NCBI GenBank assembly: GCA_944472155.2
Contig: OX235277.1
Location: 27,538,804-27,602,803 of the forward strand
Direction: 5' to 3'
Origin: Trichobilharzia szidati
Taxonomy: Eukaryota > Platyhelminthes > Trematoda > Strigeidida > Schistosomatidae
Length of the DNA: 64,000 nucleotides
The notes below the pieces were generated by a model, which was not told where the DNA came from, made no database searches, and saw only the letters and a list, made by a program, of their open reading frames with translations. Position numbers and translations under genes: made by a program. This document shows, in pieces, positions 43,430 to 52,629 of this stretch (the stretch's first letter is position 1; the number at the start of each line of letters is the position of its first letter).

Positions 43430-44082
43430 TTCATAAGTCAGACTAGTAGGTCGGGATCGATTAGATTATTGGGATATGAAAATGTAACCGTATCTAGCAC
43501 GATAGATGCTGAAACATTAAATTGTCTGGAAAAATGCTCGTCCATTGCAATGCATTTTACTTGCATGTAATTAAAAAATAGTGTAGGACAGAGTATAAGT
43601 ATTAAGAAGCAATATACTGTCGGTTGGGAAGTAAGTAACCTGTCCACCACTGAAACTTTGCTTATCGAATTAATTCCAGTCATCTGCAATCGAAATGATA
43701 CAACACCTAAACCGGATGTATGGAAAATTACACTAAGAAGATAGGAGGGAATAAGGTTATATAAAGCAAATTAGCAAGTTGTGTGGTTATGACAAGCTAA
43801 CCACAGTTAGAGAAACATTGGACATTAGATCCCTTCCCTGTAGCTGAGCGGTTAATAAGCTTGCCTTGTAACTTGAAAGCCTTTAGTTAGATTCCTGTTG
43901 AGGAGTTCCAAACTAGGACAAAACAACTATGTAGTAAATAATCCCCGGTTTCAATGATTGTTCACCGACGGAGGTTAGTTCATGATCAAGGGGAAAAAAA
44001 TAATTAAATCCCTACGAACCAACAGCAGTTGATATGAGAAACAAATTGTGCTCGAAAAGTCATTCAATTTATAATATAGTAT
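43430..44082 (+). mobile_element. Decayed Penelope-like element with embedded SINE
   Basis: GACTAGTAGGTCGGG near 43441 and CAAATTGTGCTCGAAAAGTC near 44042 match the GIY-YIG region and 3' UTR of the PLE at 50800-51270, in the same order. Coding is no longer readable. A degenerate family A SINE lies at 43830-43990. Confidence 0.5.
43830..43990 (+). mobile_element. Degenerate SINE family A copy
   Basis: TGTAGCTGAGCGGTTAATAAG head, TTAGATTCCTGTTGAG, then CCAAACTAGGACAAAACAAC at the hammerhead position (GAAAC altered). Confidence 0.5.
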
Positions 44083-44358
44083 TGTAACGACAAAAGACAA
44101 GGGCCAGGCAACAGATCGTTGATCGAAGAAATCAAGAGATATTTATAGATTTTTATGTACATTGGCATTCGTTATTGTTAGCAGAGAGGTAACGTCTTCT
44201 GATTAGTTGTTTTCCCGCTGAAAGTTACTCTGTCATCTCTTTGTGGCCGTTTCTTTGTAGGCCAGACCACACATCTGCGAGTCGAATCCGCCCACGCAAA
44301 GTCTGTTATGATTGGTTGTTGAGTTCCCCAAGGTTAGGCTTTGTTCTTGTTTTTTTTA
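44083..44358. mobile_element. Solo LTR copy, right end lost
   Basis: Starts TGTAACGACAAAAGACAAGG and follows 40813-41159 with few differences until the TTTGTTCTTGTTTT region, where PLE 3'-UTR sequence replaces its end. Confidence 0.65.
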
Positions 44359-45069
44359 ATCATGGAAATTCCCATTGTAACATATAGAAAATCAAAACAA
44401 ATGATTCAGCAAAGAGACTTTCCAACGAATTTATCATCAAGCTGTACAATCATATATATATGGTGCCTTTTAAGAAGTTATATCCGGTGAGGGAATTGAA
44501 TCATTGGTGTGAATGCATGAAATAATAATAATAATAGTAGTACAAAATGCAATTAAAACTAAAATGTTTGTGATTATAATCGTAGTTAAATGTCAAGTGG
44601 TAAAGCAAATTAATGTCATATATAGAATAATTCATAGGATGGATAGAACTTGAAAAAGGGTGTGCAATTATAAGATTAGTAGATAAATCGAATAAAATAA
44701 AAACGTTACGTAATATTGTGTGAAATTTCACAGCATAGAATTTAACGTTGCAGAACAGAATTAATTTAGGATAACAAATGGAACAAGTGAAATAATACCG
44801 GGGACAGTTCAAAGTGAGAGTAGTAATAGTAACAATTGACATAATAAGGAAGAGACTACAAATTGAATAGATAAAATGAAAACAATTGGTAGAGCCAAAA
44901 TATGATTAGGGATTACAATACTTTAGCATGCAGGGATTAAGACCATGAAAGTTGGAGGGGTTGAAAGAACTTTTTCTGTACACAGAGCTTTGGTTTTTCT
45001 GTTTCGATAAACAAAGCTTCAGCAATACAGATGAATCGGGTACGTAGGGACTTGGGTAAATTACTCTTT
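44359..45069 (-). mobile_element. Penelope-like element, 3' part of a 5'-inverted copy
   Basis: Near-identical to 30330-31000. On the minus strand it begins AAAGAGTAATTTACCC (KSNLPKSL), runs through LCVQK-type C-terminal codons, and ends in the 3' UTR at 44359. It is joined head-on to the plus-strand piece of the same element. Confidence 0.8.
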
Positions 45070-45467
45070 ACATGAGCTTGGAAATCAAAGGGGACTTAGC
45101 TTCCGATATCATGAAACGAAGGATATCACAGTCCCTGAAAAGAACATTCCCTGCTGCATCTCTGAGAATAGCCTTTACTAGTCGACCATTATTGTTCAAT
45201 AACCTGAAGGACAAGATCCCGCTGTTGGTCAACTCTATGTGTGTTTATCAATTCACCTGCTCGTGTGGAGCTAGGTATATCGGTCGTTCGACACGAGTTT
45301 TGTCCAAGAGGGTGCAAGAACACTATCCTGCACGGTTACGAAAAGGTGGAAGTGGAGCAATAAGAAGCGCGATCATTGAACATCTGGTCAATAATGATCA
45401 CCCTATCTCTATAGCTTCCGCCTTTAAAGTCATCTACAAGGCAAAGAGTAATTTACCCAAATCCCTA
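45070..45467 (+). pseudogene. Penelope-like element, inverted 5' part (linker and GIY-YIG)
   Basis: A plus-strand open frame: MSLEIKGDLASDIMKRR, RTFPAASLRIAFTSRPLLF, CVYQFTCSCGARYIGR, VQEHYPARLRKG, AIRSAIIEHLVNNDHPI and AFKVIYKAKSNLPKSL, with the GIY-YIG Tyr and Arg residues intact. It stops where the minus-strand 3' part begins, with about 28 bp in common. The order [inverted 5' part][3' part] is that of a twin-primed insertion. Confidence 0.8.
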
Positions 45468-45671
45468 CTTACCTCACTCACTCACTGTATGCTATGCCAA
45501 ATGAACTCATGTAATGCGAAATTATATTCTGTCATAGTGCTCAAACTACTCCTACATTTATTACTATTATCGTCATTATTATTTCAGTTAACAAGATAAA
45601 TATCTATCTGTCTGAATTATTTCATCTTTTATCGATTTCCCTTATTTCTTTTCCCTCCCCCTCCTTTGTAG

Positions 45672-45806
45672 GAATTATCTAAAATTACAATGCCAATAGT
45701 ATTGAATGAGCCATTAAGCTTTTTACAACGAATAGCTGAATATATGGAGTATTCTGAATTATTAGATGAAGCAGTTAAAGAAAGTGATCCTGTTAAACGT
45801 ATGGAG
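45672..45806 (+). CDS. ORP1/2-type oxysterol-binding-protein-related protein, exon
   Basis: 45 codons between CTTTGTAG and GAG/GTGAGC. It reads ELSKITMPIVLNEPLSF, then LQRIAEYMEYSELLD and ends DPVKRME. This is the lid-adjacent ORD segment; the ELSKITMP block and NEPLSFLQR are family hallmarks. The exon is exactly 135 nt, phase 0 at both ends, and follows 29584-29656 across a 16,015-bp intron. The expected continuation (an AAFAVSA-type segment and the GKPFNPLLGETYE-type motif) is not visible up to 64000, so the next intron probably exceeds 18 kb. The lack of damage suggests a live gene. A (TTA)n run follows the donor. Confidence 0.93.
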
Positions 45807-45889
45807 GTGAGCTTATTATTATTATTATTACTATTAAAAAAAACATAAACAAAAATTTATTGAATCACTTATTGAATTACCTACTTATC

Positions 45890-46010
45890 ACAATAATAAT
45901 CTGCTTTATTCCAAAAACAGACAGTACTTATAATACAGCATGGAATTCTCAGCATTTGTCACAATACTGCATCTAATTTACTGAAAATAGAAATAAATAG
46001 TAACCACTGG
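45890..46010 (-). mobile_element. LINE 3'-end fragment (same family as 37490-38770)
   Basis: ACAGTACTTATAATACAGCA, GGAATTCTCAGCA and ATACTGCATCTAATTTAC match the 3' terminus at 37530-37590. Confidence 0.6.
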
Positions 46011-46084
46011 AATTCGTCCGCATTTACAGTGGGAATGAAGTCAAAAATGTGCAAAATATAAGATGAGAATAATAATAAGAGTGG

Positions 46085-46690
46085 GTTTGTTTCAAATAAG
46101 AATATGAATCTGAAACCAAAACAGCCCAAGTTACCAACAGTTCCAAAAAAGGCCTTGTTCTTACAGATGCAGTTCCTAGGAGACAACACCAGTCAGATAC
46201 TAACACAGCGCCTTAGAAATGCGGTAAATAGAGCATTCCCTGCTGCTCAATTACGCTGTATCTTTAAAACCACTCCTCTTTTGCGTTCACGAATAAAAGA
46301 CAAACTGCCTAATTTCGCCTCTTCCATGTGTATATACTAATTTAACTGCTCCTGTGGAGCCAGTTACATTGGCCGTGCAATTAGGCTTGTTTCGTGTCGA
46401 ATTTCCGAACATCACCATGCCTGGTTAAGCAAAGGTCAAACAAAATCGATTCGCAGTGCTATTCTGGCTCATTTTGTGGAGACAGAACACAAGATTGACG
46501 TTAATCATGCTTTCAGGGTCATTTACCGCATACCTATGAATCTCAATTTTGCTTTAAGAGTTCGACTTCTAAATATTGCTGAGGCTCTGAGGATCCATAT
46601 TAATAAGCTTAATTTATGCACCCAAAAGAAGCTAGTTCAGACATTATCGTTACGTTGGCCATTTAGGTTTGAATGATTATGAATTTTTGT
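46085..46690 (+). pseudogene. Penelope-like element, RT end plus GIY-YIG
   Basis: RVNRAFPAAQL-type linker (actual NAVNRAFPAAQLRC), LPNFASSMCIY then a TAA stop at about 46338, FNCSCGASYIGR, EHHHAWLSKG, IRSAILAHFVETEHKID, AFRVIYRIPMNL and LCTQKKLVQTLSLRW. One stop separates it from an open frame. It lies just downstream of the ORP exon. Confidence 0.85.
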
Positions 46691-47149
46691 GGAATTTTCC
46701 TAATTTTAGTTGATATTCTAGTCGCTACTATATCTTTATTATTATTATTATTATAATTTAAGCATCTTTAATGAACTGCAATAGCATTGATCATACTTTA
46801 CAAATCGATATTATTTTAAAAAAACATTTAATATTGTTATTAACTACTAATTTAAAATATTCTGTGTATATAAACATGTATATAATTGTAGAGCCTGGAA
46901 GAGGAATTTATCGAAAAGAATTTTCTTTGCTCGATTATTTTGTGTTTTATAGATGTCTGAATGAATATTTTTGCTATATTCAAATAATATTTTCGATATA
47001 TTATGGGAATCGTAGAGTGTTACAGAGTATTGAATCTAATGTCCTTGTCGCATAGCGCGGTGAGAAGAGAAACAAGAAAAATAATAACAGTTATTACATA
47101 GGTCAAGTGATGTTTTCACCTAAGAGAAAATAAACAAAACAAAATAAAT
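46691..47149. other. No feature recognised
   Basis: (ATT)n near 46738-46756, then AT-rich DNA. Confidence 0.4.
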
Positions 47150-48135
47150 GAGAGGACTATAAATATAAGAGGAATAATAACAGTAAACATTTATGGTATA
47201 AACATGGAGAAAATTGTTTACTTTCTAGTGGAAAGAAGGTTAACTAGTTAGTTAGTTCGTTCCTGACACTATTTTCATCACGTGATGTACTTGCCGAATA
47301 TGGTATCTTGGAATTTTTATACTTAGACATGCGCGCATAAAGTCTTTTCAAATGACTTCCTGTTGTACCCAAGGAGATGCAAGGTGGCAGTTGCAGGTAC
47401 TGCTGCAGTGGATGCTCACAGTCTGACAGAATCCCTTTAGTAAATTTATTGCATGAAATCAAGTGGCTATCAATAATGACGATGTCAACGATATAACCCT
47501 ATGGGATACCACTCGCCCTTCTGACTGAAAGTCTTCAGAGTTCTACAGAGGATTACATAGTTCTTTTTAAGCAACTCAGGAAAGAATAAGAGTGAAGAAT
47601 AGATAGGATGCAAGAGTTGACAAAGTGTAGGAGGAGGGGTTGAGTTGTCCCTTAATGCCTTAACTTCTTTATGTAAAGTGTCATACGGAATATTTTACTG
47701 GGAAGACCAGAATAGGTCAGAAGAAAGAATTAATCCAAGATACTTAACGTCAGACTTGACTTCTATATCAGTATCATCAATTTTGTAATGGTCATGGGAA
47801 TTAAATGCTTCATTTAACTTCCTTTCACATCTGAAACTGAAATTAACAGTCTGACATTTGAAGGGATTTAGTTTAAGACTATTAGACAAAGACCATTTTT
47901 TGACCCCTGATAGAAAGCTGTTCATTTTAGAACATTCTAGCTGGGAGGTAACAGGCTTTGAAATTGTTAGACTGTCTGCATATTGAACAAAGTTCATTTC
48001 ATCAGAATGAGGCAAGTCATGCAAGAAGAAGGAGAATAGAAAAGGAGAAAGAATAACGCCATGAGAGACACCAGCCTCCTTAAGGATTCCTGGTAGATCT
48101 GAGGGCTTCAATTTGTTTTGAAGTGTCAGCAGCAA
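47150..48135 (-). pseudogene. LINE RT fragment, catalytic motif mutated, SINE-fused
   Basis: Minus strand: GVILSPFLFSFFLHDLPHS, QYADSLTIS (YADD changed to YADS), FLSGVKKWSLSNSLKLNPF, SDVKYLGLILSSDLFWS, then a lower frame MISCNKFTKGILSDCEHPL. Same broad family as 37490-38770. Its 5' side is fused directly to a SINE family B body. An almost identical fusion occurs at 63400-64000. Confidence 0.85.
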
Positions 48136-48310
48136 TAGAATGGGTTTTATGCGGTGAGGTGTCTAGCTTCTTTGCCCAACCTTCCCTCTTTTTTTGGGTT
48201 TTATCACTGGTTGGTAAACTAGGTAGGCTTTAGGAGGAGTACACATTGGTCAAGAATCTGAAACTGTCCATGTACATTGCTGGCCAGAGCATTCCGTCAT
48301 TCAACCACTG
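48120..48310 (-). mobile_element. SINE family B moiety of SINE-LINE chimera
   Basis: Minus strand: CAGTGGTTGAATGACGGAATGC head, CAGTTTCAGATTC at the B-box position, AAAAGAGGGAAGGTTGGGC, then CACTTCAAAACAAATTGAAG running without a break into the LINE RT. Confidence 0.7.
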
Positions 48311-48324
48311 ACACAATATCCAAT

Positions 48325-48510
48325 TATAATGAAAATGAATATTATTTTAGTGGTAGAATGCTTGGCAGTCCTGTGAGAGGTCTGAGTTCGATTCCCGATC
48401 GACGCACTCGTAAACCTTTCATTGTAGTTTACTAACCGGTAGTTAGTAAGTCCGGGTATAGTATGGAGGTTGGACGATGAGGCTAACAACCCAGTAATTT
48501 GAGAGTGGTT
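48325..48510 (+). mobile_element. tRNA-derived SINE, family B
   Basis: TAGTGGTAGAATGCTTGGC (A box), TCTGAGTTCGATTCCCG (B box), CGACGCACTCG, then GGTTGGACGATGAGGCTAACAACCC. Confidence 0.65.
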
Positions 48511-48534
48511 CTCAACTAGCTAACTAAATCATTG

Positions 48535-48745
48535 GCTGTGGAGATGCGTGGTTCATTGGCTTGAATACCCGATTTACGAATGGTGAGTGGGTTGTGGGTT
48601 CGAATCCCACCCCACCTACTTCAACCCGTCTAGGCAACTGTAATGTAAGTATGATCAGCCGTCACATATAATTTAATAATTGTGCAGCTCTTAGCCTGGA
48701 GCATAGAAAGATTGTCACAGGAACTGAGTTTAAGCGACTAACTAA
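48535..48745 (+). mobile_element. tRNA-derived SINE
   Basis: A near-consensus B box GGGTTCGAATCCC and a GTGGTTCATTGGC A-box region, followed by a body ending CTAACTAACTAACCAACC. The B box is intact, but there is no anticodon arm or 3' end fitting a tRNA gene. Confidence 0.55.
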
Positions 48746-49529
48746 CTAACCAACCAACCAATTATTCATACTTCTTTCACTAGTACAATACTGTTTTGTT
48801 GTGAAAGTATGTCAATATATTCCAGTCTATTTTTTCTAACCACTAATTACTTCTGAAAGAATGAATAATTTTCGAAGAAGAATTATTGAAGATCATCTGT
48901 TGGTTGGAAGTAGTACCCTCTTCATTCTTCGTCTGCTTTTGATTTCAAGACTGATATAAATTCAGACGAAATCTTATCATCAATTGAAATCATAATTTGT
49001 TTCCCTTCAGTTTGTCTATATCCTTGAAAAAAAGAGGGAATTTCTCATACTGTCCTACCGTATCGATTTGTGAGTAAACTGATCGTAACCGTGGTTGCAG
49101 TGGTGGTGGTGGTGGTTACGGATGTCAAATGACAGGATATGTGATTTGTCAATTTTTTTTTATGCGATGAAATAAAATTTCTACTGTTTTTATATAATAT
49201 ATATTTTTTATCCGAAATATTGATCAGTCACTGGAGTGAGTCAAACAAGTGTAATGTGTCTCCAGTTCTTAGTTTCATGTTGATTACTGAATTCTATCCA
49301 TCAAGTTTGCAATGCTTTCAGCAAAATAGACGATTTATTAGGGACTAAGCAATAAATCCATTACAGTCCTACAACAACAGGTCATTGGCGAGTCCGAATA
49401 TCCTAATAGTAAAGTCTCTTATTGCAGCGCCAGATAACCTCAATTCAAATATCTAAAAATGAGATCAATATCTTCGAATTACCCAGTACCTGCTAGCATT
49501 TGCTTTTTAATGAAAAGATGGCACCATGT
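48746..49529. other. No gene; simple repeats
   Basis: (GTG)n near 49098-49118. Nothing else recognised. Confidence 0.4.
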
Positions 49530-50344
49530 TATAAGAATAAAGCTTGTGCACTGTGGTAGAGTATAATTCCATTATGGGTAAAATTTATTTTGATAAAGTC
49601 TCACAGTGTTATGCAGTAATGTTTACTGATGACGTTTCAACCACAATTTACTGCTGCTCATAATCATATCAAGACACTACTCACACAACTTTCTAACTTC
49701 GTTTATATAATTCCATTATTTTTCATCGTTTGATTTGATTGGTAGTAGTATTTTCCATATTTCCGGTATGCGTGGTGAGTCATTGCACCCTATTGCACGT
49801 GTTGGGTGTATACTCGATGAACAAGGATTCAGTAATCAACATCTCTCTCTCTTTACACCCACCTATATTAATTCTTAGAATTTTAACTCTCTCCCACCCT
49901 ATTGTTTGGTTGTGTGTTAGTGTATGCAGTGTAATCGCTGAGCTTTTTTCTAAATTACTGATCTTCTCGGGGTCAACCATTCTTACCTTAGCTAAATTCT
50001 TATGTTCTGACAATCTGACTACCCTCGACCTACCACTCTGACCTATGTAGTTGACTTAACTCACAGTCATTGCAAGGTGTTTTGTAATTTATATTATTTT
50101 GTCTAATTTGGTCAACTGGATCATTTACCCTACAGAGATTGTCCTACCTGAGTGAGTTTGTAGGTTTAAATGCCACTCTAATTCCTGCTTTATTAACAAT
50201 CATACGCACATTGTGCTTGAACCTTTCCTGCTGTTGTCTTATCTATTGAACTTAGTGCTACTTCTATGTTAGGAATGAAAACGTCTGGTTTTAATTTACT
50301 AACTGTTACGTTGGAATTTCGTTCTTTCTCAAGTACGTTTATGT
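49530..50344 (-). pseudogene. Penelope-like element, GIY-YIG end and 3' UTR
   Basis: Minus strand: NVLEKERNSNVTVSKLKPD (near 50330), a frameshifted linker, SEHKNLAKVRMVDPEKISNL (50013 onward), and a 3' UTR to about 49540. It faces a plus-strand copy of the same family. Dead through stops and shifts. Confidence 0.75.
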
Positions 50345-51335
50345 CACGACAGACAGAAGAGATTCGAGCACAATGTGCGTTAGCCCTGAAAAATCAAAAA
50401 AAAAGCAAAATCAAACTTAACAAAATCGGAAAGACTAGCTCTTATTAGTCTAAAAAAGGATAAAAACATCGTCATCACAAAAGCTGATAAAGGAAACTCT
50501 ACAGTAGTTTTGGATAAATCTGACTATATCAAGAAAATCACTGAATATATTGAGACGGGTCCATATGAGGAAATTAAAAAGCCTGTAGATACTATTGATG
50601 AATACGGTTAAGAAATCTACAGCGGATTTCAAATGCAGAATGAAGCCGTCACTGGGTGACTCTAAATGATTTAATTTAATGCCTGAAACTAGTAATGCTA
50701 GTAGAATATGTATGGTACTATAAAAATACATAAACCAGGTGACCCCCTAAGACCAATAGTAGATTTCAGAAATACGCCTACTTATGAACCCATTTAGACA
50801 AAATAATATAATTTACAAAATACCCTGCAATGACTGTGAGGTCAACCACATAAGTCAAACTAGTAGGTCAGGGGTAGTCAGATTGTCGGAACATAAGAAT
50901 CTAGCTAAGGTAAGAATGGTTGACCCCGAGAAGATGAGTAATTTAGAAAGAGGCACTCAGCAATAGCACTGCATGCACTAACACACAACCACACAATAGG
51001 GTGGGTGGGAGAGGGTTGAAATTCTAAGAAGTAATATAGGTAGATGGAAAGACAGGTTGATTACTGAATCCTTGTTCATCGAGCCTACACCAAATACGTA
51101 CAGTAGGATGCAATGACTAATCACTCATACCAGAGATATGGGAAATACTACTACCAATCAAATCAAGCGTTAACAAGTAATGGAATTATATAAACGGTTA
51201 GAAAGTTGTATGAGTAATGTCTTGATATGATTATGAGAGGTAATAAATTGTGCTCGAAACGTGGTCATCAGTAAATATCACTGTCTAACACTGTGAGGCT
51301 TTATCATACTGGTACCATGTGATTGTACTTGGTTT
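50345..51335 (+). pseudogene. Penelope-like element, RT N-part, internal deletion, GIY-YIG
   Basis: The plus strand, in several frames, reads LISLKKDKNIVITKADKGN, STVVLDKSDYIKKITEYIET (PLE RT fingers) and YGTIKIHKPGDPLRPIVDF. It then jumps to the GIY-YIG piece IIYKIPCNDCEVNHISQTSR and LSEHKNLAKVRMVDPEKMSN. The RT palm with its YVDD box is deleted. Confidence 0.8.
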
Positions 51336-51799
51336 AAATCATCTAGTGGGATTGTCGCGTATACGCAGGGGATAAGTTCTGAGGATATATTAGGTGAATA
51401 GAGATCGTTAGGTAATTTAATAGTGTAAGATGATTTATCCTTGTGTGATGTGAATATATCTTTTATTCTAATTATTTAATTACGTGTTTCAAACTTTCAT
51501 TACGTACAAATATTTTCATAAATCAGGTTGTTATACAGTTACAGTTTTGTTTACATATCATAAAATATAGTTTACTAAAATTCAGATAACGAACTAAGTA
51601 TGCGTATGTGTGTACACATATAGTTCACGTGTATTTGTGTGTGTGTGTGCGTGTGCTGTTTTCAACACGAAAAGAAAGTAAAATGTCTGAAATAAAAATT
51701 ACGTAATCACTGCTTATTACAATTAGATTCCTTTTTTTCTTTCATTTTTCTTATTGCTTACATTAACTGTATGTCCATTCAAATATTGATTTTCAAGTG
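51336..51799. other. No gene; (GT)n near 51636-51652
   Basis: AT-rich DNA with a GT-rich run; nothing else recognised. Confidence 0.4.
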
Positions 51800-52020
51800 T
51801 TGTTTTACAGGGATTTGATCGATTTCAGCATTGATCGTGAAGTGATTTCAGTTGAAGGTCCATTGAAAACCATGAAGCACTGGGTTCAGTCAGCTGGACG
51901 GTATACGAGCTTTCCTTGTAACCAGAAGGTCCTGGGTTCGAACCCTCAGGGTGGGTGCGTACTGCCGATGATTCCCAAACTAGGATGACGAGAAAGCTGT
52001 CCAGCACTCCCTGGTTGTGA
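51800..52020 (+). mobile_element. SINE family A with degraded hammerhead
   Basis: CCAGAAGGTCCTGGGTTCGAACCC (B box), GGTGGGTGCGTACTGCC, then GATGATTCCCAAACTAGGATGACGAGAAAG at the hammerhead position, and a CAGCACTCCCTGG end. Confidence 0.7.
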
Positions 52021-52215
52021 GCGCCAGTGGCACAGCAGTAGAGTGCTTTACCTCCCTAAGCCAGCAGTAAGACTGGTAAAGAGGGAAGGTTGGGCATGAG
52101 GCTAGCAACCCCATCCTGTAAAATTAATCACCACTGCCACCAAAACTTCAAGCCTCTAGCCTGAAGCCCTATGTTCCAGTGGGAACGTAAAGGAATAAAA
52201 AAACAACAACTGGAA
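52021..52215 (+). mobile_element. SINE family B, near complete
   Basis: GCCAGTGGCACAGCAGTAGAG (A box), CAGTAAGACTGG, AGAGGGAAGGTTGGGCATGA, GGCTAGCAACCCCAT, AAAACTTCAAGCC, ending AAAAAAACAACAAC. The canonical B box is lost. Confidence 0.6.
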
Positions 52216-52259
52216 AGCCACCGCATATATTTCCTCCACCAGGCCTGGCTTTTGCATTT

Positions 52260-52475
52260 CATTTCGTTATTTGCAGAAGTTAGAAGTTGAATTCTCTCCC
52301 AGTTGCTGAATGGTCAGTGAGCTCACCTTGTAACCTGTAGGTCTTTAATTCGATGTCTGGTGTAGAAATGATTATGTAATGCTGGAGATTCTCAAACAAA
52401 GGCTGAAACGGCTGTGCACGTCTCCTTGGTTCTTTAACTGAAGTCAGTTTGTGACCGACCTTGGAATTAATTAAT
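52260..52475 (+). mobile_element. Degenerate SINE family A copy
   Basis: GTTGCTGAATGGTCAGTGAGC, TTTAATTCGATGTCTG (B box), and GGAGATTCTCAAACAAAGGCTGAAACGGC at the hammerhead position. Confidence 0.5.
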
Positions 52476-52629
52476 TTACACTTTATTTAATCAGCTGATC
52501 TTATTGTAAGATACTGTTCATACGCCATTCTAAATATCACTCAGTATACATCTGACACGTTTTTAATCACAGTTGTCTTACATGCACATAGAAGTTTTTT
52601 AATTGTGATTGAAACGTGATCTATTGTTA

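Noticed and set aside
48595..48625. tRNA gene suggested by an intact B box
   Set aside because: No matching acceptor or anticodon arms; the surrounding sequence is a SINE.
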